A program made the position numbers and the translations under genes. Shown piece after piece: positions 14,534 to 21,711 of a stretch of DNA of 23,290 nucleotides. The notes under the pieces were generated by a model. That model made no database searches. It was not told the DNA's origin and worked only from the letters and a program-made list of their open reading frames with translations. Position 1 is the first letter of the stretch. Each line of letters starts with the position of its first letter. This stretch comes from a virus. Location of the stretch: the IMG/VR virus record IMGVR_UViG_3300025096_001146, positions 1-23,290 of that record; one strand, written 5' to 3'.

Positions 14534-16337
14534 AATTAAACAATTTCTTGTTCTGTTGGTTTTATTGGTAATGCCTTTGGTGTTCCAACCAACCTTTTAC
14601 CAAGTACTAAAACTTAAGACATTTGATGCACTTGTCGAAGAAAGACAACCTTCAAATTATTTTTCAATATTAAACATAACTGAGAAAGACGTTGAGACAG
14701 AAGGCGGTTATCCTTTTCCTAGAAAAAGATTGGCAGAAATACAAAATGAACTTATCGATCAAGGCGCGGTTGGTGTTGGTTGGGTTATATCCTTTCCTCA
14801 ACCAGATCGTTTTGATGGCGATATGGCATTCGCAGAAAGCCTTGCATCTGCTCCAAGCATCTTAGCAACCTTTGAAAATGAGAACGGAGTATATCCACTC
14901 ACTACAGGTACTGTTATATTGGGTGAAGATCACGGAGGTTTTCAAGCCAAAGGAGTAATAGAGAATGTTCCGCTACTAAGAGAAGCAGCCTATCAAGGAA
15001 TTGCTGTAGCACCCACAGACGTAGATCAATTGGTTAGGCGAATGCCTTTGTTACTGAGGACTCCTGATGGTTGGGTGTCTGCATACGGCACAGAGGTTCT
15101 AAAAGTATTAGCAGGTGCGGATACTTATGTCATTAAAACAAACGAGAATGGCATCCAAGAAGTCAGAGTCAAAGGAATACCTGCTGTACCTACAGATAGT
15201 CTAGGTCGTAAATGGATCAGTTGGGTAGATACTCCAGAGTTTTCTCTTGATGACATAAAACAAACAGACTTAATTAAAGATCGCTTTGTATTTGTAGGTG
15301 TCACAGCTTTAGGAGTGATGCCTCAGATTGCAACACCTGTAGGATTATTGGAACCTCACAAGATACAAGCAGCTTTATCTGAATCAATCTTAATTCAAGA
15401 CAGTCCTTCTATTCCTGACTTCGCAGTTTCAATAGAACTTCTGATGTTTATTGTCGGTGTTTCTTTTGTGTGGCTTGTTATAATAATGGCAGGTATAAAC
15501 ATAGGATTAGTGTTGGCTTCGATGATGCTTGCTTTTACAATAGCAATGGAGTTTCATTTTGTAAGAACACAAGGAATGTTGATAGACTTTACGTGGTCTT
15601 TCGTTGCTCAGTTTATTGCAGCAAGTGTTGCATTCTACATAAGATTCAGAGAACAATACAAACTACGACAACAAATTAAGAAACAATTTGAACACTATCT
15701 TGATCCTCGTCAAGTAAAACAACTACAAAAGAATCCAAACCTTTTAAAGTTAGGCGGAGAAAAAAGATATGCAACGTATCTGTTTACAGATGTTAGAGGA
15801 TTCACCTCAATGTCTGAGTCATTGCCACCAGAAGATGTTACATACATTATGAATAAAGCCTTAACTGCACAGCAAAAAGCAGTACAGAAACACGAAGGCA
15901 TGGTCGATAAATACATAGGCGATGCAATGATGGCTATATTCAATGCGCCTTTGGATCAAGAGGATCACGAAACAAAAGCAGTTAGCTGTGCCTTGGATAT
16001 AATAAAAAATATGGAAGAGTTAAACAAAGAGCTTGAGCAAAAAGAACTGCCATCAATTGCCATAGGTATCGGGATTAATAGTGGCGAAGCTGTGATAGGA
16101 AACATGGGAAGTGAGTCTCGTTTTGACTACACTGCTATAGGAGATGCCGTCAATACAGGAGCAAGACTAGAATCAGCCACAAAGGAAGCAGGTGTCGATC
16201 TTCTTATAGGAGAAACAACAGCTATGTTTAATAAGCACCAAGGCTTTGAGTTCGTAGATGAGATCTCAGTCAAAGGAAAAGAAGAACCTTTGAAAGTATT
16301 TACAGTTTTTAGAAATCAAATGCTTCCTAGTAGGTAG
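14526..16337 (+). CDS. CHASE2-domain class III adenylate cyclase, membrane-bound
   Basis: 603 aa from GTG 14526 (8-base overlap with the curlin gene). The N-terminal membrane helix is ~5-22. A CHASE2 extracytoplasmic sensor spans ~30-298 (YPFPRKRLAEIQNELIDQGA, DRFVFVGVTALG and PHKIQAAL are typical). Three helices follow (~299-320, 324-345, 355-372), then the standard linker HYLDPRQVKQLQKNPNLLKLG and the cyclase domain ~413-597. All expected catalytic residues are present: metal-binding D422 (FTDVRGFT) and D466 (IGDAMMAIF), adenine-selecting K462 and D534, and transition-state N543 and R547 (NTGARLES). ATP to cAMP is therefore predicted. The sensor faces the periplasm, where the FecR protein would be. 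An intact, full-length bacterial-type cyclase is unusual in a phage. It ends the cassette; 49 bases later the convergent minus-strand module ends. The partner sensing signal is unknown. Confidence 0.94.
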   Translation: MIRIKQFLVLLVLLVMPLVFQPTFYQVLKLKTFDALVEERQPSNYFSILNITEKDVETEGGYPFPRKRLAEIQNELIDQGAVGVGWVISFPQPDRFDGDMAFAESLASAPSILATFENENGVYPLTTGTVILGEDHGGFQAKGVIENVPLLREAAYQGIAVAPTDVDQLVRRMPLLLRTPDGWVSAYGTEVLKVLAGADTYVIKTNENGIQEVRVKGIPAVPTDSLGRKWISWVDTPEFSLDDIKQTDLIKDRFVFVGVTALGVMPQIATPVGLLEPHKIQAALSESILIQDSPSIPDFAVSIELLMFIVGVSFVWLVIIMAGINIGLVLASMMLAFTIAMEFHFVRTQGMLIDFTWSFVAQFIAASVAFYIRFREQYKLRQQIKKQFEHYLDPRQVKQLQKNPNLLKLGGEKRYATYLFTDVRGFTSMSESLPPEDVTYIMNKALTAQQKAVQKHEGMVDKYIGDAMMAIFNAPLDQEDHETKAVSCALDIIKNMEELNKELEQKELPSIAIGIGINSGEAVIGNMGSESRFDYTAIGDAVNTGARLESATKEAGVDLLIGETTAMFNKHQGFEFVDEISVKGKEEPLKVFTVFRNQMLPSR

Positions 16338-16353
16338 GTATTACTTAGAAATT

Positions 16354-16389
16354 TGAGTTCCGTAATAGAGCCAAATAGACTCTATCTCA
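16354..16389. terminator. possible bidirectional terminator between convergent modules
   Basis: ATAGAG (16365-16370) pairs with CTCTAT (16380-16385) around a 9-base loop; an outer TGAG/CTCA (16354-16357 with 16386-16389) can extend it across a 7-base bulge. It sits between the cyclase stop (16337) and the stop of the minus-strand module (16387). There is no clear T-run, so it is weak. Confidence 0.35.
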
Positions 16390-16638
16390 GACTTCAGGAT
16401 CATCTTTAAGTATACTCCTAGCCCTCTCATCCAAATCTTCTGGCTTTATTTGCCAATGATTTAATAATTCCATTGTTAAATAAGTAGCGTTATTATGATC
16501 ACCAACAGGTCTAACTTCATGTAAAGGACATACATTAATTGTACAGGCAGCTACCTGTTGTCTCCACGTACCTTTATCATACTCATCATAAGTACAATCT
16601 TTACACATTGCATCTATTGCTTTTCTTAAACTTTTCAT
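16387..16638 (-). CDS. small Cys-rich, probably zinc-binding protein (83 aa)
   Basis: 83 aa from ATG 16638. Cys12 and Cys15 (MCKDC), then Cys32 and Cys37 with His40 (ACTINVCPLH) form a plausible zinc site. The pattern C-x2-C ... C-x4-C-P-L resembles short phage proteins in which a similar Cys set is followed by CPL and an Arg-rich end (from memory); their function is unknown. The C-terminal half is helical and acidic (LDERARSILKDDPEV). It is the last gene of the minus-strand DNA metabolism operon, three bases after the preceding stop. No DNA-binding motif beyond the Cys cluster was seen. Confidence 0.65.
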   Translation of the reverse strand: MKSLRKAIDAMCKDCTYDEYDKGTWRQQVAACTINVCPLHEVRPVGDHNNATYLTMELLNHWQIKPEDLDERARSILKDDPEV

Positions 16639-16641
16639 ATT

Positions 16642-16860
16642 TTACTCCACATATTGAATAGCTGTGACTTCATCCTCAAGGTACTTATGTATGCCTTGTA
16701 ATTTTATCGTACCTTCACGAATAATCTTCTTAATAACGTAGGCATCGTCTTCGTTTCTAAAAACTCTGTCAACATCAGTGATGGGTAATCCACCAAGATC
16801 AGATACTATGTTTCCTTTAGAGTCCAATACAATTTTAAAAGTTAATAATGTCGCTTCCAT
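16642..16860 (-). CDS. hypothetical protein (72 aa)
   Basis: 72 aa, ATG 16860, one base after the ribonucleotide reductase stop. It is predicted small, soluble and mixed alpha/beta (LLTFKIVLDSKGNIV, then FRNEDDAYVIKKIIREG), with no Cys and no membrane helix. I do not recognise it. It lies between the reductase and the Cys-rich protein and is co-transcribed with both by spacing. A real gene is likely from the tight packing and from the lack of any better frame on either strand. Confidence 0.55.
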   Translation of the reverse strand: MEATLLTFKIVLDSKGNIVSDLGGLPITDVDRVFRNEDDAYVIKKIIREGTIKLQGIHKYLEDEVTAIQYVE

Positions 16861-16861
16861 G

Positions 16862-18781
16862 TTATACTATCTCACACGCACCTGCACTACAGGCTAGTTC
16901 TTTAGTGTTCTCAGTCATGTCTTCCTTTTCGTATTCAGTGATTAGATCCCAATTAATTTCGTGAACAGTCTTATTCATCCACTCTTTGTATTCATCTTCT
17001 GTGATCTCTTGGTAAGGTGCTTGTTGGTAGGAATGATCTGCAAAGGGCAGAAAAGAAACTCCTGAGATCTTATCAAAGTTATCCCATACCCATGCACCAA
17101 CCTTTAACCACTCAGCTTCTCTAACTGAGATGGTGGCTGATGGTTTGTGTTCACACCAATGATCTTGATACATCTTCCAGATTTCTAAATGTTCTATGGC
17201 TGATAGATCTATTCTTGTTAAAGATTTACTAGGAGACTTAATAGGAAAGTAAAACACTAAGGTATGTTCAGGCTTAGTAATATCGTCTTCGTGATACACT
17301 CCTTGATCAACCATGAGCTGTGCAATAGGATCTTTCTTATCAGCACGAACAGTTCTTATATAGTATTCGCTGTGTCTTGTATGAATACCTGATGCACTGT
17401 CCACTAACTGACTCACAGTACCGCTTGGTTTAACACAAGTAATAGCAACAGATTGTTTGATTCCTAAATTAGCTGCCCAACCTTCGTTCATTATAACGGC
17501 TGCATTTTTCAAAACTTCTAATCTTTTAGGTAAATTATTTCCTTCGATCAATCTTTTATTATCCATGATGCCTGTAAGAGACACACCCAAGAGTGCTTCT
17601 TCCTCTGTGTTGTCTTTCCAAGCTTTTGTCAAGTATCTAAAGTTAGTTAAGGTTGCTTGAAACGTACCAAGAATAGTAGCGAGTTCTACTTTTTCTTGGA
17701 GAGTTTTCCAGGTATCATCAGGCCTAACAACAACTTCTGTTAGGTTACAGAACTGTTTGTTGCGTAGTATGATTTCACTGCAAGGATTACAACCAAAGTC
17801 TTTGTACTCTTCTCGTCTTCCATTCTTAGCAGCTTGTTCTTCAGCAGCTTGACGATTAAAGATACCACGCTCACCACTTTTAGAATCATACAGCGATAAC
17901 CATTCGCGCATGAATGCTCCCATCTCTGCTGAGTCTGTATAGGCTACTGAGTTATTGGACAATGCTCGATGCTGGCTGTGTTCCCACCAAGAACCTGACT
18001 TAGCATTGCGCATACGCTCGTCTGAGAGGTTGCTGAGTGAGATTAAAGCGCTACGTCTAACACCACCCACTACAACAACTTCTGCGATCTTACACATCAA
18101 ATCATGACAATCAATTGATACGAGTTTCTTTTGGTTCTTACTGAGTGCATCTTTAAAAATGTTTATAGTAAAATGCATGAGATCATCCAAAGGTGCTGGA
18201 CCACTGGCACGACCACCAAAGGTTTTAAGTCTTGCGCCTTGAGGTCGAATGTTACTAAGATCCCACTGAGGAATGTGTCCTGCATAAAGCAAAGACATCA
18301 GTTCTTTGTATGCTTTTGCCCATCCAATCTTTGAGTCAGCTACTTTGATGATAGTATCTGTCTGATGTAGTTCTTCAGGTAGATCAGGAAGTTTATTAAC
18401 GTACTGTCGTTCTACGCTGAATCCAACACCTGTGCCACACATAAGTATGTAAAGTGTTTCATCAAATGAACGAACAGTATCAACAGCAACATAACTACAG
18501 TTGAATCCTGCTACGTTGTCTCGTTCTAAAGCTGTGCCTGCTGACATTAAGGCTCGCATACTTGGCATTATATCCAAGTTAAGCACAGCTTGTTCTAACT
18601 GTGGTCGCATGTCTGCTATATCTGTATCGTTATTCTTCTTTAAATGCTCTTGCATAAAGTCAAAGTATCTTGCGACTGTCTCTTGCCAAGTCTCTCGTCT
18701 TCCTGTATCTTCGTTCCATCTTGCGTACCTGCTAAGATGTATGAACTCTTGATAGGTTGTAGGTAGTTTAGTTTGTTCCAC
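16862..18781 (-). CDS. nrdJ: adenosylcobalamin-dependent ribonucleotide reductase (class II, monomeric)
   Basis: 639 aa from GTG 18781, which has AGGAG 10 bases upstream and a 14-base overlap with the previous gene. It makes deoxynucleotides for phage DNA synthesis by reducing ribonucleoside triphosphates with B12. Active-site residues are visible: Cys95 (GFNCSYV), Cys334 and Glu336 (CNPCSEI) and Cys345 (QFCNL); the 11-residue Cys334-Cys345 spacing equals Cys408-Cys419 of the Lactobacillus enzyme. VVGGVRRSALISLS and VKPSGTVSQLVDSASGIH are further family motifs. The C-terminal ACSAGACEIV supplies the Cys pair that shuttles electrons. No NrdB, NrdD or intein was seen. Class II enzymes are frequent in marine phages, and use of this one requires B12 in the infected cell. 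It lies in the same operon as polymerase and nucleases. Confidence 0.95.
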   Translation of the reverse strand: MEQTKLPTTYQEFIHLSRYARWNEDTGRRETWQETVARYFDFMQEHLKKNNDTDIADMRPQLEQAVLNLDIMPSMRALMSAGTALERDNVAGFNCSYVAVDTVRSFDETLYILMCGTGVGFSVERQYVNKLPDLPEELHQTDTIIKVADSKIGWAKAYKELMSLLYAGHIPQWDLSNIRPQGARLKTFGGRASGPAPLDDLMHFTINIFKDALSKNQKKLVSIDCHDLMCKIAEVVVVGGVRRSALISLSNLSDERMRNAKSGSWWEHSQHRALSNNSVAYTDSAEMGAFMREWLSLYDSKSGERGIFNRQAAEEQAAKNGRREEYKDFGCNPCSEIILRNKQFCNLTEVVVRPDDTWKTLQEKVELATILGTFQATLTNFRYLTKAWKDNTEEEALLGVSLTGIMDNKRLIEGNNLPKRLEVLKNAAVIMNEGWAANLGIKQSVAITCVKPSGTVSQLVDSASGIHTRHSEYYIRTVRADKKDPIAQLMVDQGVYHEDDITKPEHTLVFYFPIKSPSKSLTRIDLSAIEHLEIWKMYQDHWCEHKPSATISVREAEWLKVGAWVWDNFDKISGVSFLPFADHSYQQAPYQEITEDEYKEWMNKTVHEINWDLITEYEKEDMTENTKELACSAGACEIV

Positions 18782-19106
18782 TTTTTGTTCTCTCCTCTGT
18801 CCATAAGTGTATTGCTATTATAGCATAATGAATAATCTTTAATAAGTCTCCTTGATTCTTGTACTCTCCTGTGACAGGATCAGGTTTCTTACCATACCTC
18901 ATTGCATACTTCATTATGTTTCCTATACAAAAGGCTTCTCCGTATCCTGCATCTATTATCATATCCGTTGCTTGATACTTTCCGTAGCCGTAGTGTCTCT
19001 CATATGTACTGTCTACATATCTTTTTATTTGTTCGATTGTGTTGTGTTCATTGAACTTGTAATGTTCGTGCATTAGTTTATGTGCGTGTTCCATTAGTTC
19101 TTCCAT
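18768..19106 (-). CDS. DUF3310-like small protein
   Basis: 112 aa, ATG 19106 abutting the previous stop (TAAATG), with GAGGA upstream. Residues 54-100 match the pattern of DUF3310 phage proteins: a Gly/Phe turn, G-N-I-M-K-Y-A-M-R-Y-G-K-K (62-74), then a G-DLLK-IIHYAIIAIH helix (86-100). The family is usually annotated as a nucleotide-kinase-like or MazG-like helical protein of unknown activity. The His-rich N-terminus (HAHKLMHEHYKFNEH) is unusual and could bind metal. Context between the thioesterase and ribonucleotide reductase fits nucleotide metabolism (inference). Its end overlaps the reductase start by 14 bases. Confidence 0.7.
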   Translation of the reverse strand: MEELMEHAHKLMHEHYKFNEHNTIEQIKRYVDSTYERHYGYGKYQATDMIIDAGYGEAFCIGNIMKYAMRYGKKPDPVTGEYKNQGDLLKIIHYAIIAIHLWTEERTKSGTN

Positions 19107-19505
19107 TTATTTGTCCTCTTTTTTTGTGTATTTCTTTTTAACTCTTTCGCTAATAGGTACGGGATTTCCATATTCATCAATACGAACAAACTTCATATCG
19201 GTATTAACTACAATCTCTTGAGAGTCTGTTCTTACGTTGTGTCTTCTTGCTTCGATGTTGAGTGTAATACTAGACCTACCTACTTTCTTTACTTTTCCCC
19301 AAATCTCTATAAGTTGTCCTGATTTAACAGGTCTTCTGAACTCCATCTTAGCGACCAACACTGTAACAACTCTAGGAGAATTACAAATCCTAGAAGCCAT
19401 TGACGCGCCTGCTTCGTCTAGCCAAGACATCATGTGACCACCAAACAGATTATCGTGATAACCTAAGTCACCTTCTTTACACATCTTTGTACTAATCAGT
19501 TGCAT
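19107..19505 (-). CDS. acyl-CoA thioesterase, hotdog fold (YciA-like)
   Basis: 132 aa from ATG 19505, preceded by GGAAAG. A longer in-frame start at 19571 would overlap the endonuclease gene by 80 bases and add 22 residues not typical of the family. Signature: HDNLFGGHMMSWLDEAG (17-33 from this start), with Asn19 and Asp30 at the catalytic positions of YciA-type enzymes. Then come VTVLVAKMEFRRPVKSGQLI (47-66) and the strand VGRSSITLNIEARR. It should hydrolyse acyl-CoAs to free fatty acid and CoA in the cytoplasm; substrate length is unknown. A Lys-rich tail follows (VKKKYTKKEDK). A metabolic gene inside a replication operon is notable; it could alter host lipid or CoA pools. Fold assignment is strong, physiological role is not. 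Confidence 0.9.
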   Translation of the reverse strand: MQLISTKMCKEGDLGYHDNLFGGHMMSWLDEAGASMASRICNSPRVVTVLVAKMEFRRPVKSGQLIEIWGKVKKVGRSSITLNIEARRHNVRTDSQEIVVNTDMKFVRIDEYGNPVPISERVKKKYTKKEDK

Positions 19506-19926
19506 CTTTCCACTCTTTAGGTAAACTCTCTGCGCTGTACCATCTGAATCCATTCTTTGATGCCCACTCACCGTGGCTTCTTTTTGTGCCGTCTCTTCTC
19601 ATCTTTGCATTAGGCATGGGTGCTGATGGATTAGAAAATAGAAATACTAATTCACAATCGTCTGGCAGTATTTCTTTGATCCATTTGTATTTAGTGTATT
19701 CAGCATAATCCCAAAACCTTCCTTTTGCTTCTAAGTATATTACTTTATCTTCTAAGATACGAATGAAATCAGGATGATATTTGTGTGGTATCGAATACTC
19801 TATGATTCCTTTGTGGTGTTCCCAGTGTTGTAGTTCTTCTTGGTGAAGGTCGTACTCCCATTTAGAATCGTATCCTTTAGGTAATCCTTTTTCAGTAGGT
19901 CTTTTCTTTCTTGGTTTTCTTTTCAT
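19492..19926 (-). CDS. T7-type endonuclease I (Holliday junction resolvase)
   Basis: 144 aa from ATG 19926, which lies one base after the previous stop codon. A TTG at 19947 is also in frame, but the ATG gives active-site numbering almost equal to T7: Glu24, Asp53, Glu66 and Lys68 here against Glu20, Asp55, Glu65 and Lys67. Motifs: SKWEYDL, HKYHPDF and VIYLEAKGRFWDY, then LVFLFSNPSAP and HGEWASKNGFRWYSAESLPK. It resolves branched DNA before packaging and helps break down host DNA. The N-terminus is strongly basic (MKRKPRKKRP), for DNA contact. It overlaps the thioesterase start by 14 bases. Identification as family PF05367 is well supported. Confidence 0.92.
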   Translation of the reverse strand: MKRKPRKKRPTEKGLPKGYDSKWEYDLHQEELQHWEHHKGIIEYSIPHKYHPDFIRILEDKVIYLEAKGRFWDYAEYTKYKWIKEILPDDCELVFLFSNPSAPMPNAKMRRDGTKRSHGEWASKNGFRWYSAESLPKEWKDATD

Positions 19927-19927
19927 C

Positions 19928-20149
19928 TTAGTGTACTGTCTCGTCAACAGGCATATCCATACCTAATTCTCTCAGGTTTATTTCTGTTTCTAACAGGTCT
20001 ATAAGTTTCTCTAATAGTATTGTATCTATTTCCTGAAGTTCTGCACCAGAAAAAAGAACACCACCTATTGCAATAATTAATTCATCTAAAGGAATAGCAT
20101 TAACATCTATCTCTAAAGTATCTTGAGGTTTATCATTTGTCATGTTCAT
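19928..20149 (-). CDS. small acidic protein (73 aa), unknown
   Basis: 73 aa, ATG 20149, overlapping the previous stop in ATGA. It is acidic and Leu/Ile-rich (IPLDELIIAIGGVLFSGAELQE), predicted all helical with no Cys. No motif is recognised. It is embedded among DNA metabolism genes with 1-4-base spacing, which supports it being real. An inhibitor or small regulator is possible, but nothing visible shows it. Confidence 0.6.
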   Translation of the reverse strand: MNMTNDKPQDTLEIDVNAIPLDELIIAIGGVLFSGAELQEIDTILLEKLIDLLETEINLRELGMDMPVDETVH

Positions 20150-20445
20150 AAATCGTATAAGTTATTTTCTACTATCGTTCTTTGTTCTTGTTCTAAATCT
20201 TTTTGAAGCTGTTGGAAAGTTAAGTCAGGGTTTCTTTTAACTCTCTTGTAAATCCATTTAAGAGAATAAGCGCTGAGTAAAAACTTTCTGTTTGTGTATA
20301 TGTGTGTTTGATCAGAAAGATAAGACTCAAGATTATCAACTGTAATTTCTTTTTTATCTTCTTCAGTGGGTACAATAGAGTGCAACCAATCGACCAATAT
20401 CTCTTTGCCTTTCTTGCGTAGCCTCTTAACTTTTTTTCCATTCAT
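20146..20445 (-). CDS. small basic protein (99 aa), unknown
   Basis: 99 aa, ATG 20445; the first 20 bases overlap the upstream nuclease gene. The N-terminus is very basic (MNGKKVKRLRKKGKEI), followed by a helical region containing VDWLHSIVPTE and a YSLKWIYKRVKRNPDLTFQQ segment that could contact nucleic acid. The C-terminus is acidic/polar. Proteins of this length beginning MNGK.VK.LRK near exonuclease genes look familiar from marine phages (from memory), with unknown function. No known DNA-binding fold is evident. A role in recombination or replication is suggested only by position. Confidence 0.6.
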   Translation of the reverse strand: MNGKKVKRLRKKGKEILVDWLHSIVPTEEDKKEITVDNLESYLSDQTHIYTNRKFLLSAYSLKWIYKRVKRNPDLTFQQLQKDLEQEQRTIVENNLYDL

Positions 20446-21304
20446 CTGTAACCTCTGTAACTCTTGGAAGTTTTACAACATTTGTCAAGTATTCTAATTT
20501 CTTAGAGTATCTAAACACTCTCAAACCTTTGCCTTCGTTGGCATCTGAATGACAAACAAACTTATGTCTACACCAAGTACAACCTCTAGCAATTTTCATG
20601 TTGCCCGATTTACCATCAGGTATTGGATTATAACACAACTCAGGTGGAGTATCTTTCTTTATTTGAGCTTTAAGTGTTTTAATTCTTTGTTTGATATTAG
20701 GCTTGTCTAAATCTTCAGGTCTAAACAAAGCAAGTTCTCCGTTCTCTTTGTTAAGAGTTAAGAATCCACCGTGTGTTGTTCCTTCTGCTTCTTCGTAACC
20801 TGCTATTTGTGCCATGTAACCAAACGGATCATCGTCAGGTAGTGTACCTTCTTTGAATTTCTTAAAGGCAAAACCCGATGCAGTCTTAATATCTACAACT
20901 TCACCATCAATCTTACAATCCATGTGGCCTTTGATACCCGATACTTTAATTTCTTTTTGTTCGTCAGTTACTTCGTGTCCTGCTAAACGAGCCAAGAATA
21001 AAACAACTTCTTCCAGGATATGCCCATATAAAAACTTAATCTGTGTTGCAGCAGAGAAAGAATTTTTCTGATCTGTAGCTTTCATATCATACCAGAGCTG
21101 ACGGCTGGGCTTACCTACGTTTGACATTCTCAAGGTAGGTTTATTGACAGGATGTTCTGAAGACCAATGCAGTAAAGCATTCTTCATTGCTTCACCGAAA
21201 AGTGTTGCAGTTTCTTCTGAAACATTTAATGAATTGCCTTCTGTAAGGGTGTCAAGTTTGTCGTATATATCTTGTACGAGTGTATCTAATGTTTTCTTTT
21301 TCAT
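20426..21304 (-). CDS. PD-(D/E)XK exonuclease (RecB/Cas4-like)
   Basis: 292 aa, ATG 21304 overlapping the preceding stop (ATGA). The nuclease core is visible: GHILEE (94-99), GHMDCKIDGEVVDIKTAS with Asp129, Asp138 and Lys140, and the QxxxY motif QIAGY (166-170). A Cys set follows, C224 and C242-x2-C245-x5-C251 (GCTWCRHKFVC), comparable to the metal-binding region of Cas4/AddB-type nucleases. The first Cys lies after rather than before the nuclease core, so a 4Fe-4S cluster is plausible but zinc is possible. The protein probably resects DNA ends for recombination or host DNA breakdown, in the place of the T7 gene 6 exonuclease. It is followed by two small genes. Confidence 0.85.
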   Translation of the reverse strand: MKKKTLDTLVQDIYDKLDTLTEGNSLNVSEETATLFGEAMKNALLHWSSEHPVNKPTLRMSNVGKPSRQLWYDMKATDQKNSFSAATQIKFLYGHILEEVVLFLARLAGHEVTDEQKEIKVSGIKGHMDCKIDGEVVDIKTASGFAFKKFKEGTLPDDDPFGYMAQIAGYEEAEGTTHGGFLTLNKENGELALFRPEDLDKPNIKQRIKTLKAQIKKDTPPELCYNPIPDGKSGNMKIARGCTWCRHKFVCHSDANEGKGLRVFRYSKKLEYLTNVVKLPRVTEVTDEWKKS

Positions 21305-21711
21305 ATCTTATGCTCCACAAATCTAAGTTGTCTAGTATCAGGATTAAAAAGTAAAAATTGTACTCCTAACTTTATTTGTAGTTTTGTTCTTCCTGTTTTA
21401 AACTGAACTCTATTTCCTGTTTTACATCTATGATCAAGTTGTGCTGTTTTTACATCTATCAATTTAACGTCACCTTCTTTAGTCATAGCTATCATATCTA
21501 TTGGTCCAGTACAGCCTGAGTTTTGAAAAACTTCATAGCCATTATCCCATAACCAAGTGACTGCATAGTATTCAGCAAGGTCACCTTTTCTGCTTACGTC
21601 CTCTGACACATCTGTTTTTCCTGCCCACTCAGCTAAATCTTTTTCTGTGATTTTAAACTCTTCACCTAAAGCAAGTTGTTTAGAATTAACTTCATCTCTA
21701 ATGAGTTTCAC
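21301..21711 (-). CDS. PD-(D/E)XK endonuclease, small (Hjc-like)
   Basis: 136 aa from GTG 21711, with AGGAG about 9 bases upstream and a 14-base overlap with the polymerase. The fold signature is clear: RKGDLAEYYAVTWLWDNGYE (Glu47), GPIDMIA (Asp72), then LIDVKTAQ (Asp86-x-Lys88). The second acidic residue is Asp where many relatives have Glu. The layout resembles archaeal-type resolvases and the PF11645 family of small PD-(D/E)XK nucleases. Together with endonuclease I and the larger exonuclease it gives the phage three nucleases. The exact substrate is unknown; branched or damaged DNA is likely. Confidence 0.82.
   Translation of the reverse strand: MKLIRDEVNSKQLALGEEFKITEKDLAEWAGKTDVSEDVSRKGDLAEYYAVTWLWDNGYEVFQNSGCTGPIDMIAMTKEGDVKLIDVKTAQLDHRCKTGNRVQFKTGRTKLQIKLGVQFLLFNPDTRQLRFVEHKI

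Noticed and set aside
10793-16337. CsgE, CsgC or CsgD homologue in the cassette
   Set aside because: None of the neighbouring proteins shows CsgE or CsgC features or a LuxR-type regulator; these functions, if needed, would come from the host or lie outside the window.
19506-19571. Longer thioesterase start at 19571
   Set aside because: It would add 22 residues from the endonuclease overlap that do not look like the family, while ATG 19505 has GGAAAG upstream and a typical 14-base overlap.
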